Shown piece after piece: positions 1 to 6,897 of a stretch of 10,832 nt of DNA. The notes beneath the pieces are model-generated. The model did no database searches. It saw only the letters and a list, made by a program, of their open reading frames with translations, and had not been told where the DNA came from. Every line of letters starts with the position of its first letter. Position 1 is the first letter of the stretch. The position numbers and the translations under genes are program-made. The stretch comes from Lachnospiraceae bacterium. Its GTDB lineage: Bacteria; Bacillota_A; Clostridia; Lachnospirales; Lachnospiraceae. The stretch is taken from positions 1 through 10,832 of the forward strand of contig JAFQDI010000195.1 in assembly GCA_017416055.1 (NCBI GenBank). The letters are read 5' to 3'.

Positions 1-211
1 AGATGCAGACGGAAGCGGGATAATCATACAGATGCAGGAACGATGGCTTGCATCCGAAATCGCGGATCATTGTCTCCGCAAGACGATCAAGGTCTTTGGT
101 GGTCACACCGGGTTTGACTGCCTTTCTCAGTTCCTCATGCACAAGGCCGAGGACTCTTCCGGCTTCTCTCATTAACCCGATTTCTCTTTCCGACTTAATG
201 GTTACTGCCAT
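1..211 (-). CDS. map: Methionine aminopeptidase type I, N-terminal part (cut by window edge)
   Basis: This encodes the first 70 residues of a methionine aminopeptidase, which removes the initiator methionine from nascent proteins at the ribosome using a dinuclear metal centre. It begins MAVTIKSEREIGLMREAGRV and reaches PSFLHLYDYPASVCI, which matches the start of the pita-bread fold and the conserved substrate-pocket stretch of type Ia enzymes. Firmicute members are about 250 residues long, so about 70 percent, including the metal-binding Asp, His and Glu residues, lies beyond position 1. The ATG at 209-211 is five bases past the adk stop, and a GGGAGAG ribosome site lies inside the end of adk, so the two genes are probably coupled. 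The placement after secY and adk is the usual one in Firmicutes. The identity is firm; activity cannot be judged from this fragment. Confidence 0.95.
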   Translation of the reverse strand, partial: MAVTIKSEREIGLMREAGRVLGLVHEELRKAVKPGVTTKDLDRLAETMIRDFGCKPSFLHLYDYPASVCI

Positions 212-216
212 CTCGT

Positions 217-861
217 TTACTCTCCCAGAATATCTACAACGGATTTGAATACATCATCCAGATTCTGAGTGCCATCGACCACTTTCAGAATACCTCTCTC
301 ACGATAGTAGGAAATGAGTGGTTGTGTCTGCTGATGATATACATCAAGACGTTTTTTAACCGTCTCCGGATGATCATCCTCTCTCATCACCAACGTCTCA
401 CCGCACTTATCGCACACGCCTTCTTTTGCAGGTGCTGCGTACTCCATATGATATGTTGCTCCGCAGTGCAGGCATGCACGTCTTCCGGACATTCGCTGAA
501 TGATGTTCTCATCCGGCACATGTACGTCGATGGCACATCCGATGTTTGTACCCATCTCCGCCAATGCTTTGTCCAGACTTTCTGCCTGAGGAATGGTACG
601 AGGAAATCCGTCAAGAACGTATCCGTTCTGACAATCTGCCTGATGAATGCGATCCACAACCAAATCAACAACCAGTTCATCCGGTACCAGAAGACCTTTA
701 TCGATATACGTTGCTGCCTTCTTTCCCAGTTCCGTGCCTTCAGAAATGTTGGCGCGGAAGATGTCGCCGGTTGAAATGTGGGGGATCTGATACTTTTCTG
801 CTATCTTCTCCGCCTGAGTACCTTTTCCGGCACCGGGCGCTCCCAACATGATAATCTTCAT
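217..861 (-). CDS. adk: Adenylate kinase with zinc-type LID domain
   Basis: Adenylate kinase (214 aa, the usual length of the long bacterial form) is a cytosolic enzyme that interconverts ATP plus AMP with two ADP. The P-loop GAPGAGKGT is at residues 7-15, the AMP-site segment TGDIFR at 31-36, and DGFPRT at 84-89. The LID (about 122-160) carries Cys130, Cys133, Cys150 and Cys153, a Cys4 zinc site typical of Gram-positive enzymes and absent in E. coli. The frame is open upstream to a GTG near 921, but the conserved family start is MKIIMLGAPG at 861. GGAG lies 5 bases before it, with a second AGGAG 11 bases away. It sits between secY and map. The 154-base leader upstream is the longest gap in the window and contains hairpins, so adk is the gene here most likely to have some regulation of its own. 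Confidence 0.97.
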   Translation of the reverse strand: MKIIMLGAPGAGKGTQAEKIAEKYQIPHISTGDIFRANISEGTELGKKAATYIDKGLLVPDELVVDLVVDRIHQADCQNGYVLDGFPRTIPQAESLDKALAEMGTNIGCAIDVHVPDENIIQRMSGRRACLHCGATYHMEYAAPAKEGVCDKCGETLVMREDDHPETVKKRLDVYHQQTQPLISYYRERGILKVVDGTQNLDDVFKSVVDILGE

Positions 862-866
862 GATGT

Positions 867-877
867 CTCCAACTCCT
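867..877 (-). promoter_or_regulatory. Tandem ribosome-binding motifs that set the adk start
   Basis: The minus strand reads AGGAG-TT-GGAG before ACATC and the ATG at 861. GGAG ends 5 bases from the ATG and AGGAG 11 bases from it. Both fit the conserved MKIIMLG start and are downstream of the alternative GTG near 921. Confidence 0.6.
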
Positions 878-941
878 GTTCTATCATGCTTCTGCCCCAA
901 AAATCCATAGGACCTTTTCACATATACCCTTCAACAAACAC

Positions 942-993
942 AGACAGTGCCAAAGCTACAGCGAATCTCCCCGCTGCACTTTGGCCTATGTCT
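942..993 (-). promoter_or_regulatory. Long imperfect hairpin in the secY-adk gap
   Basis: On the transcript this folds as AGACA/UGUCU (5 bp), then a small internal loop, GCCAAAG/CUUUGGC (7 bp), a second small internal loop, and CAGCG/CGCUG (5 bp) closed by an 8-base loop GGGAGAUU. That is 17 base pairs over 52 bases. The RNA 3' of it reads GUGUUUGUUG, which is U-enriched but not a clean U-tract, so it is at best a weak terminator or attenuator. It could equally be an RNA-processing or mRNA-stabilising element that sets adk-map output relative to secY. The pairing is read directly; the function is inference. Confidence 0.5.
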
Positions 994-997
994 TCGA

Positions 998-1011
998 CAG
1001 ACTTGCGTCTG
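998..1011 (-). promoter_or_regulatory. GCAA-tetraloop hairpin just after the secY stop
   Basis: Four bases after the secY stop codon the transcript reads CAGAC-GCAA-GUCUG, a perfect 5-bp stem with a GNRA tetraloop. It is followed by UCGAAG rather than uridines, so it does not look like an intrinsic terminator for the operon. It may protect the secY 3' end or pair alternatively with the neighbouring larger hairpin. Confidence 0.45.
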
Positions 1012-1015
1012 ATTT

Positions 1016-2335
1016 TTAGTCGTTTAAGAATCCCTTGTAGTATCTTACCAACATCTTGGACTCGATCTGAGTCAGACACTCAATCACTACACCTACGATA
1101 ATGATGATGGAAGTTCCACCGAAGGAAATCTGTCCGATACTGAACACACCGCTCACGATGATCGGGATCAGTGCTACTACCAACAGACCGGTTGCTCCCA
1201 TGAATACCAGATAGTTCAGAATGTGGTTCAAATACTCAGCGGTAGGCTTTCCGGGACGAATACCGGGAACAAATCCGCCCTGCTTCTTCATATTCTCTGC
1301 AACCTCGTTCGGGTTAAACGTAACTGAGGTGTAGAAATATGCGAATCCGTAGATCAATGCGATATATACCAGCAGACCAAAGGAATAATACCAAGCGTCT
1401 TTGGTAAATCTGCACCAGCTGGAGGACTGTAAAGCCAACAGAATCTTGCCGCCCACAGTGGTGTAATCTACAGTAAAGAACTGTGCGATCACTGCCGGGA
1501 AGGACATCAAAGAGGAAGCGAAGATTACAGGGATAACACCTGCTGTGTTGACCTTAAGCGGAATGTTGGAAGTCTGTCCGCCAACCGTCTTGCGTCCCTG
1601 AACTCTCTTTGCGTACTGAACCGGAATCTTTCTGGTTCCGTCGGACAAGAGAACAACGAACGCTACCATTCCAATGATCACTGCAAGAATGATCACGATT
1701 GCAATTAATGCTACCAGAATATTCTCACCCTTAACAAATGCATTGTACAGGGTTACGAAATCGGTGGGGATACGTGCCAGAATGTTTACCAGCAGGATTA
1801 CGGAAATACCACTTCCGATACCGTGCTCGGTATTCTGCTCACCGATCCACATCAGCAGTGCGGAACCACCAACCATGGTCAGTACAACCAGAATAACGTT
1901 GTACCAGGTATAGTTTACGATCAGGCTGTTTCCAAATCCGATCGCCATCGCAGTTGCCTCAATCAATGCCAGAATAATCGTCGCATAACGGGTCCAACGG
2001 GTGATCTTCTTCTTGCCTTCCTCGCCATCCTTCTGGATCTCTTCCAGTTTAGGAATAGCAATGGTTAACAGCTGCATAATAATGGATGCATTAATGTAAG
2101 GGGTAACACTCAGTGCAAAGACAGAGCAGCTCGCGAAGGAACCGCCTGTCATTGCATCAAAGAAGTTAAATGCGTCGATTGAAGTATTGCTAAAGAGCTC
2201 AGCCAGATATTTTCTGTCTACGCCGGGAATCGGCAGCTCAGAACCAAAACGTACAACCAAAATTACGAAGAAAGTATACAACAGTCTTTTCCGGACTTCT
2301 TCAACCCGGAGAGCATTACGCAATGTTTTCAGCAT
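1016..2335 (-). CDS. secY: SecY, channel subunit of the Sec protein translocase
   Basis: SecY (439 aa; the E. coli protein is 443) forms the membrane pore through which secreted and inner-membrane proteins pass, with SecE and SecG and driven by SecA or the ribosome. About ten hydrophobic segments are visible, beginning with TFFVILVVRF at 21-30. The plug-region segment GGSFASCSVFALSVTPYI spans 64-81. The cytosolic loop around 240-250 holds YAKRVQGRK, and the next cytosolic loop contains the highly conserved GGFVPGIRPG at 353-362, both involved in SecA and ribosome contact. The start at 2335 is one base past the TGA of rplO, and its ribosome site GAGGTGA lies inside the last rplO codons, so translation is very probably coupled to L15. 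This is the canonical position at the end of the spc ribosomal genes. Nothing is missing. Confidence 0.98.
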   Translation of the reverse strand: MLKTLRNALRVEEVRKRLLYTFFVILVVRFGSELPIPGVDRKYLAELFSNTSIDAFNFFDAMTGGSFASCSVFALSVTPYINASIIMQLLTIAIPKLEEIQKDGEEGKKKITRWTRYATIILALIEATAMAIGFGNSLIVNYTWYNVILVVLTMVGGSALLMWIGEQNTEHGIGSGISVILLVNILARIPTDFVTLYNAFVKGENILVALIAIVIILAVIIGMVAFVVLLSDGTRKIPVQYAKRVQGRKTVGGQTSNIPLKVNTAGVIPVIFASSLMSFPAVIAQFFTVDYTTVGGKILLALQSSSWCRFTKDAWYYSFGLLVYIALIYGFAYFYTSVTFNPNEVAENMKKQGGFVPGIRPGKPTAEYLNHILNYLVFMGATGLLVVALIPIIVSGVFSIGQISFGGTSIIIIVGVVIECLTQIESKMLVRYYKGFLND

Positions 2336-2336
2336 G

Positions 2337-2777
2337 TCAGATCACCTCGCAGGTTCCGCCGCATGCTTCGATCTTTGCCTTTGCTCCTTCACTATATGCG
2401 TCTACTTTCACGGTCAGCTTCTTGGTCAGCTCACCATTTCCAAGGATCTTAACGCCATCTCTGGGATTCTTAACGATACCGGTCTCCAGCAGAGTCTCTA
2501 CGGTTACTACGGTATCATTCTCGAAGCACTCGAGTGCAGAAACATTGATTCCAACGATGGTTTTGGAATTTCTGCAGGTGAATCCGCGCTTAGGGATGCG
2601 TCTGTACAGAGGCATCTGTCCGCCCTCAAAACCGGGTCTGGGAGCTCCGGAACGTGCCTTCTGACCTTTATGGCCCTTACCAGCGGTCTTTCCGTTTCCA
2701 GATCCATGGCCACGACCTCTTCTAAAATTGCTGCTGTGGGTAGCGCCATCAGCGGGCTGTAATCTAGATAAATCCAT
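2337..2777 (-). CDS. rplO: 50S ribosomal protein L15 (uL15)
   Basis: L15 (146 aa, normal length) is a late-assembling large-subunit protein that binds 23S rRNA. The extended basic N-terminal tail carries [20 protein letters not shown] from residue 18 and the L15 signature [20 protein letters not shown] at 38-57. The globular C-terminal domain covers roughly 75-146. The frame is open three codons further, to a GTG lying inside the ribosome site, which is not usable. The conserved start [12 protein letters not shown] with AGGAGG eight bases ahead fixes the ATG at 2777. The stop is TGA, one of two in the window, and sits one base from the secY start. Cys68, Cys84, Cys139 and Cys143 are present with no obvious metal-binding spacing. 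Confidence 0.97.
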   Translation of the reverse strand: MDLSRLQPADGATHSSNFRRGRGHGSGNGKTAGKGHKGQKARSGAPRPGFEGGQMPLYRRIPKRGFTCRNSKTIVGINVSALECFENDTVVTVETLLETGIVKNPRDGVKILGNGELTKKLTVKVDAYSEGAKAKIEACGGTCEVI

Positions 2778-2785
2778 CACTTGCA

Positions 2786-2791
2786 CCTCCT
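2786..2791 (-). promoter_or_regulatory. Shine-Dalgarno site that decides the rplO start
   Basis: AGGAGG on the minus strand is eight bases before the ATG at 2777. The upstream in-frame GTG at 2786 overlaps this motif itself, so it cannot be the start. Confidence 0.8.
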
Positions 2792-2800
2792 TCTAGTATA

Positions 2801-2980
2801 TTAGATCTCTTCAACTTTTACCAGATGCTTAACGTGCCAGAGCATTCCTCTGACAGCCTCGTTATCCGGTAATTCAACCGTCTTGTTCAGCTTTCTAAGG
2901 CCAAGTGCCTCAACGGTCTGTCTATGCTTGGGAACGGCACCGATCGGTGACTTCACCAATGTTACTTTCAACTTTGCCAT
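2801..2980 (-). CDS. rpmD: 50S ribosomal protein L30 (uL30)
   Basis: L30 is a small large-subunit protein. The 59-residue translation begins MAKLKVTLVKSPIGAVPKHR and continues with the LGLRKLNKTVELPDNEAVRG stretch, then MLWHVKHLVKVEEI. That is the full L30 domain at the usual bacterial length of about 58-60. The ATG is at 2978-2980 and the TAA at 2801-2803. Its ribosome site AAAGGAGGG directly overlaps the rpsE stop codon (TAAAGGAGG), so initiation is probably coupled to the end of S5 translation. It lies in its canonical place between rpsE and rplO. The gene is short enough that a length-filtered gene finder could miss it. Confidence 0.97.
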   Translation of the reverse strand: MAKLKVTLVKSPIGAVPKHRQTVEALGLRKLNKTVELPDNEAVRGMLWHVKHLVKVEEI

Positions 2981-2994
2981 GTCAATACCCTCCT

Positions 2995-3498
2995 TTACAG
3001 CTCATCAACAGACTTGCCGCGGCTCTTTGCAACTTCCTCGGGGGTCTTCAGTGCTGCAAGACCTGCCAGAGTTGCAAGAACTACGTTCTGCTTGTTGTTG
3101 GAGCCCAGGGACTTGGTACGAATGTTCTCGATACCAGCCAGCTCGATTACGGCACGTGCGGGACCACCAGCGATGATACCGGTACCTTCGGGAGCTTTCT
3201 TCATCAGTACGGAAGCACTTCCGAACTTACCGATGAAGTCATGGGTGATACTCTTGTTCTCATCAATCGGCACTGTAATCATGTTCTTTGCAGCATCCTC
3301 TTTACCCTTACGGATAGCTTCCGGAATTTCTGCCGCCTTACCGATACCAGCGCCTACATGTCCGTTGCCGTCACCGACAACAACCAGAGCTGAAAAGCGG
3401 AAGTTACGTCCACCCTTAACAACCTTGGTTACACGCTTGATGGCTACGACTTTATCGTTCAGCTCTAAGCTTTTAGCATCAATAATAGTACGCTTCAT
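2995..3498 (-). CDS. rpsE: 30S ribosomal protein S5 (uS5)
   Basis: S5 (167 aa, normal) sits at the back of the small-subunit body and contributes to decoding fidelity and mRNA unwinding. The N-terminal dsRBD-like S5 domain spans about 12-77 with [20 protein letters not shown] at 25-44; the KGGRN loop is where spectinomycin-resistance changes occur in other bacteria, and it is intact here. The C-terminal half contains [13 protein letters not shown] at 111-123. The ATG at 3498 follows AGGAGGAGAACAACAC. The gap to rplR is 18 bases. No truncation or anomaly is seen. Confidence 0.98.
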   Translation of the reverse strand: MKRTIIDAKSLELNDKVVAIKRVTKVVKGGRNFRFSALVVVGDGNGHVGAGIGKAAEIPEAIRKGKEDAAKNMITVPIDENKSITHDFIGKFGSASVLMKKAPEGTGIIAGGPARAVIELAGIENIRTKSLGSNNKQNVVLATLAGLAALKTPEEVAKSRGKSVDEL

Positions 3499-3516
3499 GT
3501 GTTGTTCTCCTCCTGC

Positions 3517-3885
3517 TTAGAATTCCAGACCAGCTTCTCTTGCTGCATCTGCCAGAGCCTTAATCTTGCCCTGATAAATGAAACCGCCTCTGTCGAATAC
3601 CACAGTGGTGATACCCTTCTCAAGAGCACGCTTTGCAATAACAGTTCCAACATATGCTGCAGCCTCAACGTTGTTGGTGTACTCCAGCTCTGCGGAGATT
3701 TCCTTCTCAACGGTGGAAGCAGCTACCAGAGTATTACCAACGGTATCGTCGATAATCTGAGCGTACATATGATTATTGCTTCTGAACACAGCCAAGCGGG
3801 GTCTCTCTGAGGTTCCGCTCAGGTAGTTACGCAGTCTTCTATGCTTCTTTCTGCGAACATCGGTACTTGATTTCTTGCTAATCAT
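3517..3885 (-). CDS. rplR: 50S ribosomal protein L18 (uL18)
   Basis: L18 (122 aa) binds 5S rRNA and, with L5, anchors it in the central protuberance. The basic N-terminus ([20 protein letters not shown], 10-29) is the RNA-binding tail. It is followed by the conserved [18 protein letters not shown] (30-47) and the C-terminal signature [20 protein letters not shown] (95-114), ending REAGLEF as in most bacteria. The start at 3885 has AAAGGAGG nine bases away. It lies 18 bases after rplF and 18 before rpsE, in the standard order. Confidence 0.98.
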   Translation of the reverse strand: MISKKSSTDVRRKKHRRLRNYLSGTSERPRLAVFRSNNHMYAQIIDDTVGNTLVAASTVEKEISAELEYTNNVEAAAYVGTVIAKRALEKGITTVVFDRGGFIYQGKIKALADAAREAGLEF

Positions 3886-3903
3886 TTTGCCACTCCTCCT
3901 TTA

Positions 3904-4446
3904 TTATTTCTTACCGGTCTTACCGACTTTACGTCTGATTACCTCATCAGAGTACTTGATACCCTTGCCCTTATAAGGCTCAGGACGTCTCTTATCTCTG
4001 ATATCAGCAGCATACTGGCCAACCTTCTCCTTGTCGATACCCTTTACGATGATCTTGTTCTGACCTTCGCAGATGGACTCGATACCCTCAGGGTCAACCA
4101 TCTCAACCGGATGGGAGTAACCAAGTGACAGGGTAAGCACCTTGCCGGACTTCTGTGCACGGTAACCTACACCATTGATCTCCAGAACCTTCTGATAGCC
4201 GGTGGTAACACCAACGATCATATTGTTGATCAGAGTTCTGGTCAGTCCGTGAAGGGACTTGATTCTCTTCAGATCGTTAGGACGCTCAACTACTACCTGA
4301 GCACCCTCAACCTTAACGGTCAACTCATTAGACAGAACTCTCTCCAGAGTTCCCTTAGGTCCCTTAACGGTAACCTTATTATTTTCTGCAACCTCTACGG
4401 TAACACCTGCAGGGATCGCGATTGGCATTCTTCCTATACGTGACAT
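3904..4446 (-). CDS. rplF: 50S ribosomal protein L6 (uL6)
   Basis: L6 (180 aa, normal) lies near the factor-binding base of the L7/L12 stalk. It shows the two tandem L6 domains: an N-terminal copy (about 1-82) beginning [15 protein letters not shown], and a C-terminal copy (about 83-180) with INGVGYRAQ near 90-98 and the family signature [11 protein letters not shown] at 155-165. The C-terminus is lysine-rich (KVGKTGKK). The ATG at 4446 follows GGAGGTACGGGC. The gene ends in tandem stops, TAATAA. It is 38 bases from rpsH, with nothing notable in that spacer. Confidence 0.98.
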   Translation of the reverse strand: MSRIGRMPIAIPAGVTVEVAENNKVTVKGPKGTLERVLSNELTVKVEGAQVVVERPNDLKRIKSLHGLTRTLINNMIVGVTTGYQKVLEINGVGYRAQKSGKVLTLSLGYSHPVEMVDPEGIESICEGQNKIIVKGIDKEKVGQYAADIRDKRRPEPYKGKGIKYSDEVIRRKVGKTGKK

Positions 4447-4484
4447 GCCCGTACCTCCATAAATTCTAAATTAGTGCGTTTGAA

Positions 4485-4889
4485 TTACCAAACGTATGCC
4501 AGAACCTCGCCGCCGATATTCTGCTTGCGAGCCTCTTTGTCAGTCATAACACCCTTGTTGGTGGAAACGATAGCGATACCGAGGCCGCCCAGAACCTTGG
4601 GAAGCTCCTCTGCGCCAGCGTATACACGAAGGCCAGGCTTGGAAATTCTCTTCAGACCGGAGATAACCTTATCGTTCTTATCCACACCATACTTTAAGGT
4701 GATGTGGATGGTCTGGAATGCGCCTTCGTCTACCAGTTCATATTTTGCAATATATCCCTCGTCTACCAGAATGTTAGCGATAGCCAGCTTCATCTTGGAA
4801 GAGGGAACATCAACTGTATCGTGCTTTGCAGTATTCGCATTACGGATTCTTGTAAGCATATCTGCAATAGGATCACTCACAACTGCCAT
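4485..4889 (-). CDS. rpsH: 30S ribosomal protein S8 (uS8)
   Basis: S8 (134 aa; usual 130-133) binds helix 21 of 16S rRNA early in 30S assembly and is the translational repressor of the spc operon in E. coli. The N-terminal domain starts with [14 protein letters not shown] (5-18). The C-terminal domain carries [20 protein letters not shown] (101-120), the rRNA-binding signature, and ends GGEVLAYVW. The start at 4889 follows AGGAGGAAAAATTC, identical to the ribosome site of rpsN. I could not identify an S8 target hairpin by eye in this window, so autoregulation is not shown here. Confidence 0.98.
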   Translation of the reverse strand: MAVVSDPIADMLTRIRNANTAKHDTVDVPSSKMKLAIANILVDEGYIAKYELVDEGAFQTIHITLKYGVDKNDKVISGLKRISKPGLRVYAGAEELPKVLGGLGIAIVSTNKGVMTDKEARKQNIGGEVLAYVW

Positions 4890-4903
4890 GAATTTTTCCT
4901 CCT
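4885..4903 (-). repeat. 19-nt initiation region of rpsH, identical to that of rpsN
   Basis: The minus strand reads AGGAGGAAAAATTCATGGC, covering the ribosome site, spacer, start codon and the first two bases of codon 2. The same 19 bases occur at 5104-5122 before rpsN. Sequence beyond the block differs. Confidence 0.75.
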
Positions 4904-4922
4904 TATTAATTGGACTCTTTGA

Positions 4923-5108
4923 TTACCAGGATGCCTTCTTTACACCCGGGATCTGTCCTTTATATGCTAACTCACGGAAGCAAATTCTGCAAATTCCGTA
5001 TTTTCTCAGATAAGCGTGGGGACGACCGCAAATACGGCAACGAGTATATTCTCTGGTGGAGAACTTTGCGGGACGCTGCTGCTTAATCTTCATTGAAGTC
5101 TTAGCCAT
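4923..5108 (-). CDS. rpsN: 30S ribosomal protein S14, zinc-binding short form (uS14)
   Basis: S14 sits in the 30S head. This is the 61-residue zinc-containing type: Cys24 and Cys27 in CRICGRPH and Cys40 and Cys43 in CRICFREL make a CxxC-x12-CxxC zinc ribbon. The C-terminus [11 protein letters not shown] is the standard end. The longer zinc-independent paralogue used by some Firmicutes under zinc starvation would be about 89 aa and would sit elsewhere in the genome. The start at 5108 follows AGGAGGAAAAATTC; the gene lies 16 bases after rplE and 33 before rpsH. This placement between L5 and S8 is normal. Confidence 0.98.
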   Translation of the reverse strand: MAKTSMKIKQQRPAKFSTREYTRCRICGRPHAYLRKYGICRICFRELAYKGQIPGVKKASW

Positions 5109-5122
5109 GAATTTTTCCTCCT
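5104..5122 (-). repeat. 19-nt initiation region of rpsN, identical to that of rpsH
   Basis: AGGAGGAAAAATTCATGGC on the minus strand matches 4885-4903 base for base. It gives both adjacent 30S genes the same ribosome site and spacer. Confidence 0.75.
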
Positions 5123-5124
5123 AA

Positions 5125-5664
5125 TTATTTCTGAAAAGGCATGCCGAACAGGGTCAACAGCTCACGAGCTTCCTCGTCAGTGTTTGCAGTGGTAACGAAG
5201 ATGATGTCCATTCCTCTTACCTTGTCAACCTTATCGTACTCGATTTCAGGGAAGATCAACTGCTCCTTAATACCCAGAGCGTAGTTACCTCTGCCGTCGA
5301 ATGCGTTTGCATTTACACCGCGGAAGTCACGTACACGAGGAAGTGCCAGGTTAACCAGACGGTCAACAAACTCGTACATCTTCTCGCCTCTAAGGGTGGT
5401 CTTGCAGCCGATTGCCATACCTTCACGGAGCTTGAAGTTTGCAATAGACTTCTTAGCCTTGGTAGCTACTGCCTTCTGACCGGTGATCATCTCCATGTCC
5501 TTGATTGCAGCATCCAGAAGCTTTGCATTTTCCTTCGCCTCGCCAACACCCATGTTAACAACGACCTTTGCGAGCTTCGGAACTTCCATAACATTCTTGT
5601 AGCCAAACTTCTTCGTCATAGCTTCAACGATTTCGTTTTCATATAACTCTTTATATCTGCTCAT
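5125..5664 (-). CDS. rplE: 50S ribosomal protein L5 (uL5)
   Basis: L5 (179 aa, normal) binds 5S rRNA and contacts P-site tRNA and the 30S head across a subunit bridge. The N-terminus [16 protein letters not shown], the signature region beginning [16 protein letters not shown], the [20 protein letters not shown] block and [20 protein letters not shown] are all typical, and the protein ends [11 protein letters not shown]. The ATG at 5664 follows GAAGGAGGAACGTA. It is 20 bases after rplX and 16 before rpsN. The sequence is complete with no anomaly. Confidence 0.98.
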   Translation of the reverse strand: MSRYKELYENEIVEAMTKKFGYKNVMEVPKLAKVVVNMGVGEAKENAKLLDAAIKDMEMITGQKAVATKAKKSIANFKLREGMAIGCKTTLRGEKMYEFVDRLVNLALPRVRDFRGVNANAFDGRGNYALGIKEQLIFPEIEYDKVDKVRGMDIIFVTTANTDEEARELLTLFGMPFQK

Positions 5665-5684
5665 TACGTTCCTCCTTCCTCACA

Positions 5685-5999
5685 TTAGCCGATGATCTCG
5701 GTTACGCCGGGCTCAACCTTTGCAACACGAACCTTCTTGCCATCCTGAACGCTGAAACCAACTCTAACCGCCTTGCCGTTATGAACATACATAACGTTGG
5801 AAATGTCGATTGCAGCCTCCTTATTTACGATGCCGCCATTCTGATTAGCAGCACTGGGCTTGGTGTGCTTGGTCACCATGTTGATACCCTCAACGACTAC
5901 GCGGCCGTTCTTCTGGTCAACCAGGATAACCTTGCCCTCTTTGCCCTTATCCTTGCCTGCGATAACCTTAACGGTATCGCCTTTCTTAATCTTCATCAT
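5685..5999 (-). CDS. rplX: 50S ribosomal protein L24 (uL24)
   Basis: L24 (104 aa) is an assembly-initiating protein near the exit tunnel. A KOW motif fills about 6-33 ([20 protein letters not shown], 5-24), followed by [14 protein letters not shown] and the DISNVMYV strand. The gene opens with two consecutive ATG codons; AGGAGG ends eight bases before the first and eleven before the second, so the first is chosen. The ribosome site overlaps the TAG stop of rplN (TAGGAGG), suggesting coupled initiation. The order after rplN and before rplE is the normal one. Confidence 0.97.
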   Translation of the reverse strand: MMKIKKGDTVKVIAGKDKGKEGKVILVDQKNGRVVVEGINMVTKHTKPSAANQNGGIVNKEAAIDISNVMYVHNGKAVRVGFSVQDGKKVRVAKVEPGVTEIIG

Positions 6000-6007
6000 T
6001 TCGCGCT

Positions 6008-6013
6008 CCTCCT
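6008..6013 (-). promoter_or_regulatory. Shine-Dalgarno site of rplX overlapping the rplN stop
   Basis: AGGAGG on the minus strand shares its first two bases with the TAG that ends rplN and lies eight bases from the first of two tandem ATG codons. This picks the start at 5999 and suggests that ribosomes ending L14 re-initiate on L24. Confidence 0.75.
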
Positions 6014-6380
6014 ATAATACTTCGGGAGCCAGAGAAACGATCTTCATGAACTGCTTCTCTCTCAGCTCTCTTGCTACGGGTCCGAAAATACGGGTTCCTC
6101 TGGGAGTCTTATCTTCTCTGATAATAACAGCTGCGTTCTCATCGAACTTGATGTAGGAACCGTCCTTACGACGAGCACCCTTAACCGTACGAACAACAAC
6201 AGCCTTCACTACATCGCCCTTCTTTACAACGCCACCGGGTGTTGCATCTTTGACCGAAGCGATGATGATATCGCCAATGTTGGCATATCTTCTGGTGGAA
6301 CCGCCCATAACACGGATGCAAAGAAGCTCTTTCGCACCGGTGTTGTCAGCCACCTTCAGTCTACTTTCCTGCTGAATCAT
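6012..6380 (-). CDS. rplN: 50S ribosomal protein L14 (uL14)
   Basis: L14 (122 aa, the standard length) lies on the subunit interface, forms bridges to 16S rRNA, and is the docking site of the silencing factor RsfS. It begins [20 protein letters not shown], with [20 protein letters not shown] at 25-44 and the C-terminal [15 protein letters not shown] at 94-108, all family hallmarks. It is the only gene here ending in TAG, and that stop is embedded in the ribosome site of rplX. The start at 6380 follows AAAGGAGAATAATC. There are 35 bases between it and rpsQ, with no visible structure. Confidence 0.98.
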   Translation of the reverse strand: MIQQESRLKVADNTGAKELLCIRVMGGSTRRYANIGDIIIASVKDATPGGVVKKGDVVKAVVVRTVKGARRKDGSYIKFDENAAVIIREDKTPRGTRIFGPVARELREKQFMKIVSLAPEVL

Positions 6381-6415
6381 GATTATTCTCCTTTCGGTTG
6401 AAATAAAGCAGCAAA

Positions 6416-6670
6416 TTATTTTGCCTTCTCGATGATCTCAACCAGTCTCCATCTCTTATCCTTAGACAGCGGTCTGGTCTCCATTACCTTAACGGTATCG
6501 CCAATGCCACACTGATTGTTCTCATCGTGTGCCTTCAGCTTGTAGGTTCTCTTCACGATCTTGCCGTACAAAGGATGCTTAACATGGTCTACGACAGCAA
6601 CCACAATAGTCTTATCCATTTTGTCGCTGACAACTTTACCTGTACGGGTTTTTCTCAAATTTCTTTCCAC
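6416..6670 (-). CDS. rpsQ: 30S ribosomal protein S17 (uS17), GTG start
   Basis: S17 (84 aa, normal) is an OB-fold primary binder of 16S rRNA in the 30S body. [20 protein letters not shown] opens the protein; [20 protein letters not shown] (28-47) and [20 protein letters not shown] (57-76) are characteristic. The start codon is GTG at 6668-6670, supported by AAAGGAG eight bases upstream and by the conserved N-terminus; no in-frame ATG near it would preserve the family start. It lies 17 bases after rpmC. Confidence 0.97.
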   Translation of the reverse strand: MERNLRKTRTGKVVSDKMDKTIVVAVVDHVKHPLYGKIVKRTYKLKAHDENNQCGIGDTVKVMETRPLSKDKRWRLVEIIEKAK

Positions 6671-6687
6671 GGTACTAACTCCTTTCG

Positions 6688-6897
6688 TTATTCAGCAACA
6701 GATGCCTTCTGTGCGATAACAGTCTGAATTCTCGCGATGTTCTTGCGAACTTCCTTAATCCGTCCAGTGTTATCCAGCTGATTGGTGGCATTCTGGAATC
6801 TCAGGTTGAACAGTTCCTTCTTTGCTGCTACCAGCTCAGTATTCAGCTCAGCAGTTGTCTTTGCCTGCAAATCTTTTACATACTTATTACTCTTCAC
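6688..6897 (-). CDS. rpmC: 50S ribosomal protein L29 (uL29), GTG start
   Basis: L29 (69 aa, slightly longer than the usual 63-66) is a two-helix protein at the tunnel exit, where with L23 it forms the docking surface for trigger factor, SRP and the translocon. The signature is [20 protein letters not shown] from residue 26, followed by [16 protein letters not shown]. The gene starts with GTG at 6895-6897, which overlaps the TGA of rplP as GTGA. The only ribosome site is a modest AAGG nine bases away inside rplP, so translation probably depends on coupling to L16. The C-terminal AQKASVAE tail is variable in the family. Confidence 0.95.
   Translation of the reverse strand: MKSNKYVKDLQAKTTAELNTELVAAKKELFNLRFQNATNQLDNTGRIKEVRKNIARIQTVIAQKASVAE

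Noticed and set aside
862..921. N-terminal extension of adk to a GTG at 921
   Set aside because: The 20 extra residues are not part of the family, and the conserved start with GGAG ahead of it is at 861.
921..949. Possible internal promoter for adk with a TATATG -10
   Set aside because: No acceptable -35 box lies at 16-18 bases; the nearest TTGGCA is about 21 bases away.
998..1017. Terminator-like palindrome plus ATTTTTAG on the plus strand
   Set aside because: The U-tract is on the correct side only for plus-strand transcription, and no plus-strand gene exists here. On the real transcript the As precede the hairpin.
2187..2762. Open frame of 191 codons on the plus strand opposite rplO and the start of secY
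   Set aside because: It crosses two well-supported genes on the other strand and has no recognisable content.
3014..3520. Open frame of 168 codons on the plus strand opposite rpsE
   Set aside because: Same explanation: low-complexity antisense reading of S5 codons with no ribosome site or recognisable domain.
5600..5720. S8 repressor-binding hairpin at the rplX-rplE junction, as in E. coli
   Set aside because: I looked for a helix-21-like stem around the rplE start and could not see one by eye; without folding software I do not claim it.
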